A stretch of DNA of 64,000 bases from the NCBI GenBank assembly GCA_018714895.1, contig DVMQ01000011.1, positions 1 through 64,000 of the forward strand, given 5' to 3'. Position numbers and translations under genes: made by a program. Position 1 is the first letter of the stretch. Each line of letters opens with the position of its first letter. Under the pieces are notes generated by a model. That model worked only from the letters and a program-made list of their open reading frames with translations, had not been told where the DNA came from and made no database searches. This stretch comes from Coprovicinus avistercoris. GTDB taxonomy: Bacteria; Actinomycetota; Coriobacteriia; Coriobacteriales; Atopobiaceae. Shown piece by piece: positions 1 through 9,348 of the stretch.

Positions 1-91
1 CTCCTGTTTTGATCCGTGCGGCCATTCCCAGCGCCCTCGGGTGCCACAAAAGTTGCCACAAATAATCCTGTTCTAAGCGTTTTTCTCTGTG

Positions 92-128
92 AGAAAGGGT
101 TCCATCCGAATCGGACGAAACCCTTTCT
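92..128. repeat. Inverted repeat downstream of guaA
   Basis: A 10-bp arm AGAAAGGGTT (92-101) is mirrored by AACCCTTTCT (119-128), with a further short complementary pair inside. It lies 60 nt past the guaA stop codon, so it could be a transcription end for guaA. Neither side carries a clear T-run, so it is called only as an inverted repeat. The first 187 bases otherwise show no gene. Confidence 0.5.
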
Positions 129-187
129 TGACCAGCGGAAATGTCAGTTTTTGGAAGAAGGTGTTATGAAGCGTCAGACCCCGAAAA

Positions 188-1780
188 TCACTCCCACTCG
201 ATCGTTGCGGGCGGTTTGGGAGTAATGTCGTAAACCACACGGTTTACACCCGGCACTTCTCCCACTACACGGCTGGAAATCCTTCCCAGCACGTCATAAG
301 GGATCTTTGCCCAGTCGGCCGTCATGGCATCGCTTGACTCAACTGCACGCAAAACAATCGTGCGTCCGTACGTACGCTCATCGCCCATAACACCAACTGA
401 ACGAATATCGGGCAAGACGGCAAAATACTGCCAGCAGCTGTGCTCGGAGTTGCGCTCGCCAGTCTCCTCATACAGGCGCTGGTTGTATGCATCAAGCTCC
501 TCGCGCACCACCAAATCGGCAGCCTTGAGCATAGTGAGGCGTTCCTCAGTAATCTCACCAATAATACGAATCGCAAGACCAGGACCGGGGAACGGCTGAC
601 GGTACACCATCTCATCAGGCAAGCCAAGTGCCGTGCCCAGTGCACGAACCTCATCCTTGAAGAAGTGATCCAGCGGCTCGATCAGATCAAAATGCACACC
701 CTCGGGGAACGGAATGAGGTTGTGATGGCTCTTGATGGTCGAAGCTTTTCCGCCAGTCTTGCGTGCGCCACTTTCAATAATGTCTGGATAAATCGTGCCT
801 TGCGCAAGATACTTCACGCCGTCGAGCTTCTCAGCTTCCTCAAAGAATACTTTCCAGAACTCGCGACCAATAATGCGGCGCTTCTTCTCGGGATCCGTCA
901 CACCAGCGAGCAAACGTGCATAGCGCTCTTCAGCATGCACGTGGACCAGCGGCATATCAAATTCCTCACGGAACACACGCTCAACACTTTCAGGCTCGCC
1001 TGCACGAAGCATACCGTGGTTGACAAAAACGCAGGTGAGCTGATCGCCAACAGCACGATGGACAAGAGCGGCTGTTACCGAAGAGTCAACACCACCTGAA
1101 AGAGCCAAAATCACGCGATCCGAACCCACGCGCTCGCGAATTTCGGAAACCTTTTCCTCGATAATGCCTTCCATGGTCCAGTTTGGGGTAAGGCCGCAAA
1201 TCTCAAACAGGAAGTTAGAAAGAATGGTGGTTCCGCACTCGGTGTGGCGAACCTCAGGATGGAACTGAGTGGCATACAGACGACGCTCTGCACATTCATA
1301 GGCTGCAATAGCACAATTTTCCGTGCGGGCAGTGACAACAAACCCCTCAGGGACAGCATCCACAGCATCACGGTGGCTCATCCAAACCGTCTGACCATCC
1401 TCGGGCGTATGAGCCAACAGCTCAGAATCGGCAATCCTCTTAAGCGTTGCGGGACCATATTCACCAGCGTCGGTATGAGCAACATGGCCACCAAGCTTTG
1501 TTGCCATCATCTGCTCGCCATAACAAAAGCCCAACACCGGCACACCCAAAGCAAAGATGTTCTCATCCATATCGGGAGCATCGTCAGCGTAAACAGAGGC
1601 GGGACCGCCAGAAAGAATAATTGCAGAAGGATGCAAGGCTTTAAGCTCTTCGGCTGTAATATCGCACGGCACAATTTCTGAGTACACATGCAAATCGCGA
1701 ACACGACGAGCAATAAGTTGGCCATACTGAGCGCCAAAGTCGAGAACAACAACACGCTGTTCTGCAGTGCTGGTGGTCAT
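188..1780 (-). CDS. guaA: GMP synthase (glutamine-hydrolysing)
   Basis: Converts XMP, glutamine and ATP to GMP, the last step of guanine nucleotide synthesis, in the cytosol. The 530-residue protein has the full family architecture. A class I glutamine amidotransferase domain has nucleophile Cys86 in GFCYGEQ and the partner His174/Glu176 in QFHPEV. An ATP pyrophosphatase domain follows with the P-loop LSGGVDSS near residues 227-234, then the C-terminal dimerisation domain ending DITPKPPATIEWE. The ATG at 1780 is preceded by GGAGGA at good spacing. It is transcribed away from the LCP gene on its right. No purine-riboswitch-like structure was recognised in the short leader. Length and motifs are normal for the family. 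Confidence 0.97.
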   Translation of the reverse strand: MTTSTAEQRVVVLDFGAQYGQLIARRVRDLHVYSEIVPCDITAEELKALHPSAIILSGGPASVYADDAPDMDENIFALGVPVLGFCYGEQMMATKLGGHVAHTDAGEYGPATLKRIADSELLAHTPEDGQTVWMSHRDAVDAVPEGFVVTARTENCAIAAYECAERRLYATQFHPEVRHTECGTTILSNFLFEICGLTPNWTMEGIIEEKVSEIRERVGSDRVILALSGGVDSSVTAALVHRAVGDQLTCVFVNHGMLRAGEPESVERVFREEFDMPLVHVHAEERYARLLAGVTDPEKKRRIIGREFWKVFFEEAEKLDGVKYLAQGTIYPDIIESGARKTGGKASTIKSHHNLIPFPEGVHFDLIEPLDHFFKDEVRALGTALGLPDEMVYRQPFPGPGLAIRIIGEITEERLTMLKAADLVVREELDAYNQRLYEETGERNSEHSCWQYFAVLPDIRSVGVMGDERTYGRTIVLRAVESSDAMTADWAKIPYDVLGRISSRVVGEVPGVNRVVYDITPKPPATIEWE

Positions 1781-2020
1781 AGATTCCTCCGTTTTAGGCA
1801 GATACTTGCTGATTCATCATACGACAGCGGCGCTCTTTTCTACAGTCTTGCTGCATAAGTCGCACCAACTCACTACTTTGCATAGCTCTGGGATTGTGGG
1901 CAGATAGCGGTTTCTTACCAATTTTGCCTATTCTGACGTGCTGAAATGGCTCTCCCTAGTAGCATAGCTATGTTATTTGTCCTACGCAGGTGTATATGCG
2001 CCGCAAACGAAAGGTCTTAC

Positions 2021-3487
2021 GTGGCTCGCAAAAAGAAACACACGCGCAGCTCCGTCACTCCTGCTGGTGACGCTCAAATCGAAACACTCTCTCGCGCTGA
2101 TGCTGTAGATCGCTATTCAAGCGCTCGTAAACGCAAGAGCCGTTTCAAGAAACTGCGCGTTGTTCTTATCGTTATTCTTGTTCTTATTCTCGGTGTAGGT
2201 GGAGCAGCATTTGCCTACATCGCAGACATCAATGCTCGTGTTTCTGACGTAGACTCTTCCATTCGATCCAGCCTCACGCAGGTTGAAGATGGTGAGCCGT
2301 TCTACATGCTCCTTCTTGGTGTTGATAAAAGCCAGGATCGTGTAAACAGCGACGAGTATGGTGCCGAAGAAAGCGCCTATCGAAGCGACTCCATCATGCT
2401 CGCTCGTATTGATCCGGGTGATAAAAAAGTAACGCTGGTATCCATTCACCGCGACACCCTCATCGACATGGGCGAATGGGGAAATCAGAAGATCAACGCC
2501 GCCTATGGCATTGGCTACTCCATGGGAGATCCTGGCTATGTCATTGATGTGGTCTCTGAATTTGCTGGCGTACCCATCTCTCACTATGCCGAGCTGGATT
2601 TTGAGGGCTTTATAAGCATCGTTGATACTATCGGCGGCATTGAGGTTGACGTACCTGTCCGCTGTGACGACTCCACAGGTACTGGTCAGATTATTGAAGC
2701 AGGCAAACAAACCCTCAATGGTGAACAGGCGCTTGTGCTGTGCCGTGCACGCCATGCCTACGATGATTACGGCGACGGCGATGTGTATCGTGCCGCCAAT
2801 CAGCGAATGGTGATCGCTGCAATTGCACAGAAGATTCTCACCCTCGATCCTGCAACCATGACAACGGTTATTTCTCAGTTGGCAGACTCGATTTCAACTG
2901 ATCTCGATGTCACTTCAATTATCAACCTGGCAACTCAGATGCGCGGCATCAACCTTAGCAAGGATGTCTATTCTGGCATGGAGCCAACCAACTCTGAATA
3001 TGTCAACGACACCTGGTATGAGATTTGTGACACTGAGGCCTGGAAAGAAATGATGACCCGCGTCAACCAGGGTCTTTCCCCTTATTCAGACGAAAGCCAG
3101 GATGTCACCCGTGGTGTTGCCGGCTCTGTTGGATCTATCAGCGATGATGGTGGTTCGAAGAGTGACACCAACAACCAGCAGCAGGAACCGGAAAATAGCC
3201 TGGAGTATGGTGGCACGGTTCAGGTCCTCAATGGTGCAGGCGTTGATGGTCTTGCCTCCAGAATTTCCTCTTCCCTTGCCAACCAAGGATTTGATGCCTC
3301 AGCAGGAAATGCAGACTACCTGTATGACTACACGATCATCATCTACAACGGTGAAGATCATAAGAGCCAAGCTGAAGCGGTAAACGAAGCCTTAGGCGGA
3401 AGCTTCACGGTTGAGGCAAATGACGGAACATATTCCACCGATTACGATGTCGTGCTTATTCTGGGCTCAGATATGAGCGATGAGTAA
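2021..3487 (+). CDS. LytR-CpsA-Psr (LCP) family cell-wall glycopolymer ligase with LytR_C domain
   Basis: LCP enzymes move undecaprenyl-linked glycopolymers onto peptidoglycan at the outer face of the membrane. The protein has a short basic cytoplasmic tail, one transmembrane segment (about residues 48-70, VVLIVILVLILGVGGAAF), and an LCP catalytic domain with the conserved arginines in SIHRDT and RAANQR. After a Ser/Gln-rich linker there is a C-terminal LytR_C domain (GGTVQVLNGAG onward). I chose the GTG at 2021 because AAAGG lies 6 nt upstream and the reading begins VARKKKHTRSS. An in-frame ATG at 1946 would add 25 residues of non-typical sequence with no good ribosome-binding site. It is monocistronic, ended by the hairpin at 3513-3552. 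Which polymer it attaches cannot be told. Confidence 0.92.
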   Translation: MARKKKHTRSSVTPAGDAQIETLSRADAVDRYSSARKRKSRFKKLRVVLIVILVLILGVGGAAFAYIADINARVSDVDSSIRSSLTQVEDGEPFYMLLLGVDKSQDRVNSDEYGAEESAYRSDSIMLARIDPGDKKVTLVSIHRDTLIDMGEWGNQKINAAYGIGYSMGDPGYVIDVVSEFAGVPISHYAELDFEGFISIVDTIGGIEVDVPVRCDDSTGTGQIIEAGKQTLNGEQALVLCRARHAYDDYGDGDVYRAANQRMVIAAIAQKILTLDPATMTTVISQLADSISTDLDVTSIINLATQMRGINLSKDVYSGMEPTNSEYVNDTWYEICDTEAWKEMMTRVNQGLSPYSDESQDVTRGVAGSVGSISDDGGSKSDTNNQQQEPENSLEYGGTVQVLNGAGVDGLASRISSSLANQGFDASAGNADYLYDYTIIIYNGEDHKSQAEAVNEALGGSFTVEANDGTYSTDYDVVLILGSDMSDE

Positions 3488-3512
3488 GACATTCACCCTG
3501 GCATAACATGCG

Positions 3513-3552
3513 AAAAGCGGCTAGCTCTCTTTCAGATGCTAGCCGCTTTTTT
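3513..3552 (+). terminator. Intrinsic terminator between the LCP gene and ychF
   Basis: A 13-bp perfect stem (AAAAGCGGCTAGC / GCTAGCCGCTTTT) with a 12-nt loop is followed by T residues. It lies between two converging genes and, because the arm itself starts with AAAA, it could work in both directions. Confidence 0.9.
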
Positions 3553-3593
3553 ATGCCGCCATTCTCTGCCGACGACCTTCGATACTAATATCT

Positions 3594-4670
3594 TTAAACG
3601 TTAAACCTAAAGTGCATGACATCGCCGTCCTGCACGACGTAATCTTTTCCTTCCATGCGGAGCTTGCCCGCCGCCTTGCAACCAGCTTCGCCACCAAGCT
3701 CAATATAGTCATCAAAACTTGCAACTTCAGCTTTAATAAATCCGCGCTCAAAATCGGAGTGGATAACACCGGCAGCCTGAGGTGCCTTTGCACCCACAGG
3801 AATAGTCCATGCCTTAACTTCCATCTCACCAGCAGTGAAATAGCTCTGAAGTCCGAGTAGCTTATACGCTGCCTGTGCAAGTGTTTCTAAGCCCGAACGC
3901 TCAAGTCCGATATCGGAGAGGTACTCAGCTGCCTCCTCTGGCTCAAGTTCCGACAGCTCAGCTTCAACCTTGGCACAAATAGGAATTGGCTGTTCCCCGT
4001 CAATCGGCTCTACCTCGGCACCCAGGGCATCTTCATCCACATTTGCCACGTAGAGCAAAGGCTTCATTGTGAGAAGGAAAAGGCCTTTGGTAATCGCACG
4101 CTCATCGTCGGTCATGTCCATTGTTGCCGCACGATTACCCTCGTTTAACCAGGCCAGAAGACGCTTAGCCACATCAAACTTGCCAGCCTGCTCTTTATCG
4201 CGTTTAGCTTCCTTCTCAAGCTTTGGCAGTTGCTTCTCAAGCGTTTGAATGTCAGCCAAAATAAGCTCGGTCATAATGGTATCGGCATCTGCGCTTGGAT
4301 CGACAAAAGCGCCAACACGACCGGTTTCGCGCATGACATTTGGATCGGTAAAGTAGCGCACGACTTCACAGATGGCATCAGTTTCGCGAATGTTGGCAAG
4401 GAATTGATTTCCCAGTCCCTCTCCCTCATTAGCGCCTTTAACCAAGCCGGCAATATCAACAAACTCAACGGTCGCTGGCACAATACGACCAGGATGAGCA
4501 ATTTCCGCAAGCTGCTGCAAACGAGCATCTGGCACATCTACAACACCCACATTGGGATCAATAGTGGCAAAAGGATAATTTGCGGCTAACCCGCCTTTGC
4601 GGGTGAGCGCGGTAAAAAGCGTGGATTTGCCCACGTTGGGCAAGCCAACAATGCCTATAGAAAGAGACAC
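3594..4670 (-). CDS. ychF: Redox-regulated ribosome-binding ATPase YchF
   Basis: An Obg-family P-loop NTPase that prefers ATP and binds ribosomes; it is linked to stress responses. Visible motifs are the G1 loop GLPNVGKST at the N-terminus, the G3-like DIAGLVKGANEGEGLGNQFL, and a C-terminal TGS domain ending in DVMHFRFNV. The 358-residue length matches the family. The GTG at 4670 is chosen because AAAGGA sits 7 nt upstream and the product starts like other YchF proteins (MSLSIGIVGLPNVGKS). A TTG 18 nt further upstream is the alternative. It stands alone, converging on the LCP gene across a shared terminator. Confidence 0.96.
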   Translation of the reverse strand: MSLSIGIVGLPNVGKSTLFTALTRKGGLAANYPFATIDPNVGVVDVPDARLQQLAEIAHPGRIVPATVEFVDIAGLVKGANEGEGLGNQFLANIRETDAICEVVRYFTDPNVMRETGRVGAFVDPSADADTIMTELILADIQTLEKQLPKLEKEAKRDKEQAGKFDVAKRLLAWLNEGNRAATMDMTDDERAITKGLFLLTMKPLLYVANVDEDALGAEVEPIDGEQPIPICAKVEAELSELEPEEAAEYLSDIGLERSGLETLAQAAYKLLGLQSYFTAGEMEVKAWTIPVGAKAPQAAGVIHSDFERGFIKAEVASFDDYIELGGEAGCKAAGKLRMEGKDYVVQDGDVMHFRFNV

Positions 4671-4706
4671 CCGAGTTTCCTTTCTCAATCATATAACCAA
4701 AGATGA

Positions 4707-4738
4707 AGCGGCGTGCGCACTGAGGCAAACACGCCGCT
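4707..4738 (-). terminator. Possible terminator after the DUF4234 gene
   Basis: A 9-bp perfect stem AGCGGCGTG / CACGCCGCT (4707-4715 and 4730-4738) lies between ychF and the upstream DUF4234 gene. On the minus strand the stem is followed by only a poor T-rich stretch, so it may be a weak terminator or simply a processing stem. Confidence 0.5.
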
Positions 4739-4816
4739 CTGGCACTTTCCATATCGATTATATGCTCAGCTGCATCGGTAGAAAACAGCTATGCGAAAGC
4801 TAGCGTACGTACACTT

Positions 4817-5452
4817 CTACGAGAAATTGCGGCCAAGTACGGTGGTGTTGTACGCACGAGCCAACTGATTCATATTGCGAATCATCATGTAAATGGCAAC
4901 GTAAGAGCCAATGCCGCAGACAAGGATACCAACGAGATACCACATGAGAAGCGTTGTGCCCGTCTCCTGGAAGCGCATTCCATAGCGTGGAGCATTTGCA
5001 GACATGCGATTGCCCACTTTATAGATCCACCAAATGTTGTAGATGCCGCAGGTAATAATGGAGAGCAGAATATATTGAGCAAGACCTGGTGTCTCTTCTC
5101 CATCGCCTTCGCAGGCAATATTGAGGTCCTCAGCAATGGAATGAATAAACCAGAAGCTATAAATACCGCAGGTAACCAGTGAAAGAACAATATAGAGAGC
5201 GAGGCTTCTGTCGTCCTTAAGTGGACGTGAATTTGCATATGCAGGCGGGGGGGTCATCATATTCTGCGCGGAATACGGATCGTATGCCTGATACGGCTGC
5301 TGCTGGTAGGTATTCTGATAAGGATTCTGTTGAGAAGGACCTTGCCCTCCTTGTGGAGCGGAGCCTCCTGCTGGAGCACCCACACTTGCGCCGCAATTGG
5401 GACAAAACTGAGAATTATCCGGAATCTGATGTCCGCAGTTACCACAGAACAT
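4817..5452 (-). CDS. Zinc-ribbon DUF4234 membrane protein
   Basis: A 211-residue protein of unknown function. It starts with a zinc-ribbon (CGNCGH then CPNCGA), followed by a Pro/Gln/Gly/Tyr-rich low-complexity linker (about residues 25-80). The membrane part is of DUF4234 type, with two copies of a segment ending TCGIY (SLVTCGIYSFWFIHSI and SIITCGIYNIWWIYKV) and a third C-terminal membrane span. The ATG at 5452 has an excellent AGGAGAGG upstream; the frame stays open further upstream without a comparable site. It lies just after the DUF2752 gene on the same strand and could be the third gene of that cluster. Confidence 0.8.
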   Translation of the reverse strand: MFCGNCGHQIPDNSQFCPNCGASVGAPAGGSAPQGGQGPSQQNPYQNTYQQQPYQAYDPYSAQNMMTPPPAYANSRPLKDDRSLALYIVLSLVTCGIYSFWFIHSIAEDLNIACEGDGEETPGLAQYILLSIITCGIYNIWWIYKVGNRMSANAPRYGMRFQETGTTLLMWYLVGILVCGIGSYVAIYMMIRNMNQLARAYNTTVLGRNFS

Positions 5453-5545
5453 GAGCCTCTCCTCTCTTAAGTTCGAAAAAGGCAACCTAAAGATAGCAAG
5501 CATTGCCACACATTGCCAGGCAGAGCTTCACTCTGAGACAAATCG

Positions 5546-5986
5546 CTAACAAAGGAACTGCAACCAGGCCGGCTTACCTACATTTACAACATCGCCTGGT
5601 CCCACAATATTGCCTAACAGTTGCAAATCGCAGGGATTGAGCAGGCGCACCACCCAGAGAGTGAGCAGCGCTATAAGAGAGAACACCACAATCGCATTGC
5701 GCACCACTTTCCCACGCTTTGTCTGTATGGGCACAACGCAAGCAATAACTGCAATCGGAAACAGCCAAAAGAGCGGATGATACGCAAGCGCGGCCAGAGG
5801 GTGCAGCTGCAAAAGCTCAATCCACGCCCGGGTCATACCGCAGCCAGGACAGGATACACCCGTAACAAAGCGAATGGGACACCCCACACCAATAAGAGAA
5901 AACACGCCAGCTACAACTGCAACAAGCGCGAGAATCTCAACGGCTTCAACAATGGCACGTTTCCAAGGCCGTTCCATAGAAGTCAT
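5546..5986 (-). CDS. DUF2752 family membrane protein
   Basis: A 146-residue integral membrane protein with about three to four hydrophobic spans. It carries the DUF2752 hallmark SCPGCGMTRAW followed by LHPLAALAYHPL, i.e. a CxxCGxTR motif at the start of a membrane helix. The family has no proven function; the cysteine pair suggests metal or redox chemistry at the membrane. Its ATG at 5986 overlaps the stop of the preceding iron-sulfur gene (TAATG), which indicates translational coupling. A second in-frame ATG three codons later is possible. Confidence 0.85.
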   Translation of the reverse strand: MTSMERPWKRAIVEAVEILALVAVVAGVFSLIGVGCPIRFVTGVSCPGCGMTRAWIELLQLHPLAALAYHPLFWLFPIAVIACVVPIQTKRGKVVRNAIVVFSLIALLTLWVVRLLNPCDLQLLGNIVGPGDVVNVGKPAWLQFLC

Positions 5987-7440
5987 TATTTTTCGTTTTG
6001 AGTTGATTTGCGAGCAGGACGTACTGAGGCTTTCTTTTTTGCTTTTGTCCCCGTCTTACTCGAACGCTTTGCAGTTTTCTGTGACGTCTTAGTAGAAGTG
6101 TCACCCTTCTTTGCAGCACCCTTCTTTCGAGTGCTACTTGCGTGGGCACGATGCACACCGGAAGCTCCTCCCGTTGCAAGACCCTCGACAAGCTCAAGGC
6201 CTTCCATTAGGCGTTGCTTTCCAACCTCTTTGAGACGAGCTACTTCTTCTTTTTGTTTTTCAAGATTGTGCTTGGCCTTCTCAGCAGACTCATCTGGGAC
6301 GACCAGCGTTTCTGGATCAATCGGTTCCATATGAAGTGCCTGCTCAGGGCACACATGTGCACAAGCGCCGCAGCCAACACAGTAAACCGACTCAACGCGC
6401 ACATGGCCTGTTGCATCTAAATCGATGGCGTGGGTTGGACACACATGTACGCACTCACCACACATCGTGCAACGCATAGGATCAAACGAAGGTGCTGTGG
6501 GTGAGAAACGCTCGGCAAGTGCTGGATGAGCTTGCAGTGCACTCAAAATGAGCTGACGCTTCTGCACGATAGTGCGCTTACGTTTTTGCGTGGTATTAGC
6601 ACCACAGATCTTCTCAAGAGAGTTTTGTAGCTCGGTGATTTGGCGCGAATGATCTTGAATGCGCTTTGCTACAACTTGTGCACCTGCCAACACTGGGTTA
6701 GCCGCCGACACTGCCACCTGGCCAGAACGCACCAAGCTGGACATAAACTCACGTCGCTCGTATGAGCGCTTCTTGGCATGGTTGAGGTTGGCTTCTTCCA
6801 TCTCGAGACCAACACCACGGCCCGCAAGTTCCTCTCCCTCGGCAATGTGTTCGGAAAGAGCGAGCTCGCCGGTGGTAGTACGGCACTTATCGCAAATACC
6901 ATACGGCAGATAAACACTCACATTGGGATAATCAACCAAGATAGAGAACCATACCTCTGTTGGAACACATCCAACACAGGGCAGCAAAATCTCATTTTCC
7001 TCAGGCGGACGACCAAGCGCACGTGTGCATGTAACATAGCAGCGTTCATGAGAAGCAGCTGCCTTTGCAATAGCATCATAGGTTTGACGTGCAGAATGAT
7101 GCATATCGCTAAATGCATCTGTCGGACAAGCAGCAATGCACAGGCCGCACTTGCGGCACGCATCCGACACACGAATATTGCTACCTTCAATTTGGATAGC
7201 ATTCACGGGGCACACATCAATACAACGCGTGCAGGTAGTAGGATCTTTCGAAAGACAGCTCAAACAATTGGTGGAATTTGCACGCGGCTTCCATTTGTAC
7301 TTTGAAGGATCCCAGGCCTTTTCTTGCTCTCCAGGATCCTGCGCCAGAGCACCTACAAGGTTACCCAGCGGATTGGAAACAGCCTTCCAATCTTTCTGAA
7401 TGTCGATAAAATCATCGAGCATATCGCGCTTATCCGCCAT
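5986..7440 (-). CDS. Polyferredoxin-like 4Fe-4S dicluster protein with basic tail
   Basis: A 484-residue soluble protein. It has an N-terminal pair of 4Fe-4S motifs (CTRCIDVCPVNA and CRKCGLCIAACP, about residues 70-105) and a central region with further cysteines (CVGCVPTE, CDKCRTTT). A second ferredoxin pair follows (CTMCGECVHVCP and CVGCGACAHVCP, about residues 315-365), and the last 70 residues are Lys/Ala/Ser/Thr-rich. A role in electron transfer is inferred; no catalytic domain is recognised. The start at 7440 has AAGGGGG upstream. It is translationally coupled to the DUF2752 gene, so the products may work together at the membrane. The basic tail resembles a nucleic-acid or acidic-surface binding extension. 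Confidence 0.75.
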   Translation of the reverse strand: MADKRDMLDDFIDIQKDWKAVSNPLGNLVGALAQDPGEQEKAWDPSKYKWKPRANSTNCLSCLSKDPTTCTRCIDVCPVNAIQIEGSNIRVSDACRKCGLCIAACPTDAFSDMHHSARQTYDAIAKAAASHERCYVTCTRALGRPPEENEILLPCVGCVPTEVWFSILVDYPNVSVYLPYGICDKCRTTTGELALSEHIAEGEELAGRGVGLEMEEANLNHAKKRSYERREFMSSLVRSGQVAVSAANPVLAGAQVVAKRIQDHSRQITELQNSLEKICGANTTQKRKRTIVQKRQLILSALQAHPALAERFSPTAPSFDPMRCTMCGECVHVCPTHAIDLDATGHVRVESVYCVGCGACAHVCPEQALHMEPIDPETLVVPDESAEKAKHNLEKQKEEVARLKEVGKQRLMEGLELVEGLATGGASGVHRAHASSTRKKGAAKKGDTSTKTSQKTAKRSSKTGTKAKKKASVRPARKSTQNEK

Positions 7441-7572
7441 GGATCCCCCTTATGATGCTCTTACATGCAGTTGTTTATTGTACCTTGCTGTGCGCTCCCC
7501 ATACTCGCTGAGTTACATATGCACGTGAAGTACGAAAACTGTCTTTTACAAAGCCAGAACGAAACACCGTAT

Positions 7573-7605
7573 AAAAGAAGGGCCCCGCTTAACGCGGAGC
7601 CCTTC
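7573..7605 (-). terminator. groEL terminator
   Basis: On the minus strand a GC-rich stem (AAGGGCTCCGC / GCGGGGCCCTT, one mismatch) with a 5-nt loop is followed by CTTTTAT. It starts 32 nt after the groEL stop codon, so it ends the groES-groEL transcript. Confidence 0.88.
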
Positions 7606-7636
7606 GAAGATGACTGTTTTCCTAATCGCGCTTGGA

Positions 7637-9277
7637 TTAGTACATGCCGCCACCCTGGCCGCCCTGAGCAGCAGCCTGGGAGATAGCCTCCTCAATGGTG
7701 GTGTTCTTCGGCTCATCAGAAACGGTTGCCTCGGTGATGAGGATAAGCGATGCGACAGAAGCAGCGTTCTGGAGTGTGGTGCGGGTGACCTTAACCGGGT
7801 CAAGAACGCCCATCTCGATCATGTCGCCATACTCACCGGTAGCGGAGTCAAGACCCTGGCCAGCAGGCAGGCTCTTAATCTTCTCGACGACAACAGAGCC
7901 CTCGTAACCAGCGTTGTTAGCAATGGTGCGAACAGGTGCCTCGAGAGCCTTGCGGATGATGTCGACGCCGATCTTCTCATCGGTATCAGAGCACTCAACG
8001 TCGTCGAGTGCAGAAGCAGCCTCCACAAAGGCTACGCCGCCGCCAGCAACAATGCCCTCTTCGACAGCTGCACGGGTTGCCTGAAGAGCATCCTCAATGC
8101 GGTGCTTGATCTCCTTGAGCTCAACCTCAGTAGCAGCGCCAACCTTGATGATAGCAACGCCACCAGCGAGCTTAGCAAGGCGCTCCTGAAGCTTCTCACG
8201 ATCGAAGTCGGAGTCGGTGTGCTCAATCTCTGCCTTGATCTGGTTAACGCGCTCGTCAATAGCATCCTTAGCACCAGCACCGCCAACGATGGTGGTGTTA
8301 TCCTTGGTGATCTTGACAGACTTAGCACGGCCGAGCATCTCAGCAGAAACGTCGGTAAGGTTGATGCCGAGTTCCTTCATAGCAACCTGGCCGCCGGTGA
8401 GGATAGCAATATCCTCGAGCATACGCTTACGACGATCGCCATAGCCAGGAGCCTTCACTGCAGCAATGTTGAGCGTGCCACGGAGCTTGTTAAGGATCAG
8501 GGTTGCAAGAGCCTCGCCGTCAACATCCTCAGCAACGATCAGCAGAGGAGCGCCGGACTTCTGTACAGCCTCAAGAATAGGAAGAATGTCCTGGATGTTG
8601 GAGATCTTCTGATCGGTCATCAGGATGTAAGGATCCTTCAGCTCGGCTGTCATGCTCTCGGTGTCAGTTGCGAAATACGGAGAGATGTAGCCCTTATCAA
8701 ACTGCATGCCCTCAACGGTGTCGATATCCATGCCAAAGGTCTGGGACTCCTCAACGGTAATAACGCCGTCCTTGCCCACGACCTCCATAGCGTCAGAAAT
8801 CTTCTTGCCGACCTCAGGGTCAGAAGCAGAAATCGTACCAACGGAAGCAATCTGCTCCTTGGTAGAAATCTCGTGTGCAGACTCCTTCATCTTGGCAACA
8901 ACAGCGTTAACAGCCTTATCGATGCCACGACGAATAGCAATGGGGTTAGCACCAGCAGCTACGTTGCGCAGACCCTCATTGACAATAACCTGAGCAAGCA
9001 GGGTTGCTGTGGTGGTACCGTCGCCCACGGTGTCGTTTGTCTTGGTAGCAACTTCCTTTACGAGCTGAGCACCCATGTTCTCCACGGGATCCTTGAGCTC
9101 AATCTCCTTAGCTACAGAAACACCATCGTTGGTGATGGTGGGAGCACCATAGGAACGCTCAAGAGCAACATAACGACCCTTGGGGCCCATTGTGGTGGTA
9201 ACAGCATCAGCCAGGGTGTTTACGCCCTTGGCAAGCTTGGCACGAGCGTCGGTGCCGAATGCAATATTTTTAGCCAT
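7637..9277 (-). CDS. groL: Chaperonin GroEL (Hsp60)
   Basis: The ATP-driven 14-mer folding chamber that works with GroES in the cytosol. The 546-residue protein is nearly textbook: N-terminal MAKNIAFGTDARAKL, nucleotide-binding GPKGR and DGTTT, apical and intermediate domains of normal length, and a short GGQGGGMY tail. The tail is the simple Gly/Met type rather than the His-rich tail of some actinobacterial GroEL1 copies, so this is probably the main housekeeping copy. It is the second gene of groES-groEL, 71 nt downstream of groES, and has a strong terminator after it. Confidence 0.98.
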   Translation of the reverse strand: MAKNIAFGTDARAKLAKGVNTLADAVTTTMGPKGRYVALERSYGAPTITNDGVSVAKEIELKDPVENMGAQLVKEVATKTNDTVGDGTTTATLLAQVIVNEGLRNVAAGANPIAIRRGIDKAVNAVVAKMKESAHEISTKEQIASVGTISASDPEVGKKISDAMEVVGKDGVITVEESQTFGMDIDTVEGMQFDKGYISPYFATDTESMTAELKDPYILMTDQKISNIQDILPILEAVQKSGAPLLIVAEDVDGEALATLILNKLRGTLNIAAVKAPGYGDRRKRMLEDIAILTGGQVAMKELGINLTDVSAEMLGRAKSVKITKDNTTIVGGAGAKDAIDERVNQIKAEIEHTDSDFDREKLQERLAKLAGGVAIIKVGAATEVELKEIKHRIEDALQATRAAVEEGIVAGGGVAFVEAASALDDVECSDTDEKIGVDIIRKALEAPVRTIANNAGYEGSVVVEKIKSLPAGQGLDSATGEYGDMIEMGVLDPVKVTRTTLQNAASVASLILITEATVSDEPKNTTIEEAISQAAAQGGQGGGMY

Positions 9278-9348
9278 GGTATTCCTTTCGGATGAACTAA
9301 ATATTTTTGCGTGTTCGTGAACAGTTAGAAATTACAAGGTGTGGGGTC

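Noticed and set aside
92..128. Intrinsic terminator for guaA
   Set aside because: The stem is convincing but no T-run follows on either strand, so it is listed only as an inverted repeat.
16..225. Short plus-strand frame at the left edge
   Set aside because: It overlaps the end of guaA, crosses an inverted repeat and has no family likeness or good ribosome-binding site.
1781..2020. Purine riboswitch or tRNA gene between guaA and the LCP gene
   Set aside because: No purine aptamer loops, cloverleaf or terminator were found; only a ribosome-binding site for each gene and unremarkable A/T-rich sequence.
7610..9295. Open frame of 561 codons on the plus strand opposite groEL
   Set aside because: It is fully antisense to a strongly conserved groEL, is Leu/Asn/Ser-rich without domain sense, and exists because of codon bias in groEL. 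No ribosome-binding site or promoter supports it.
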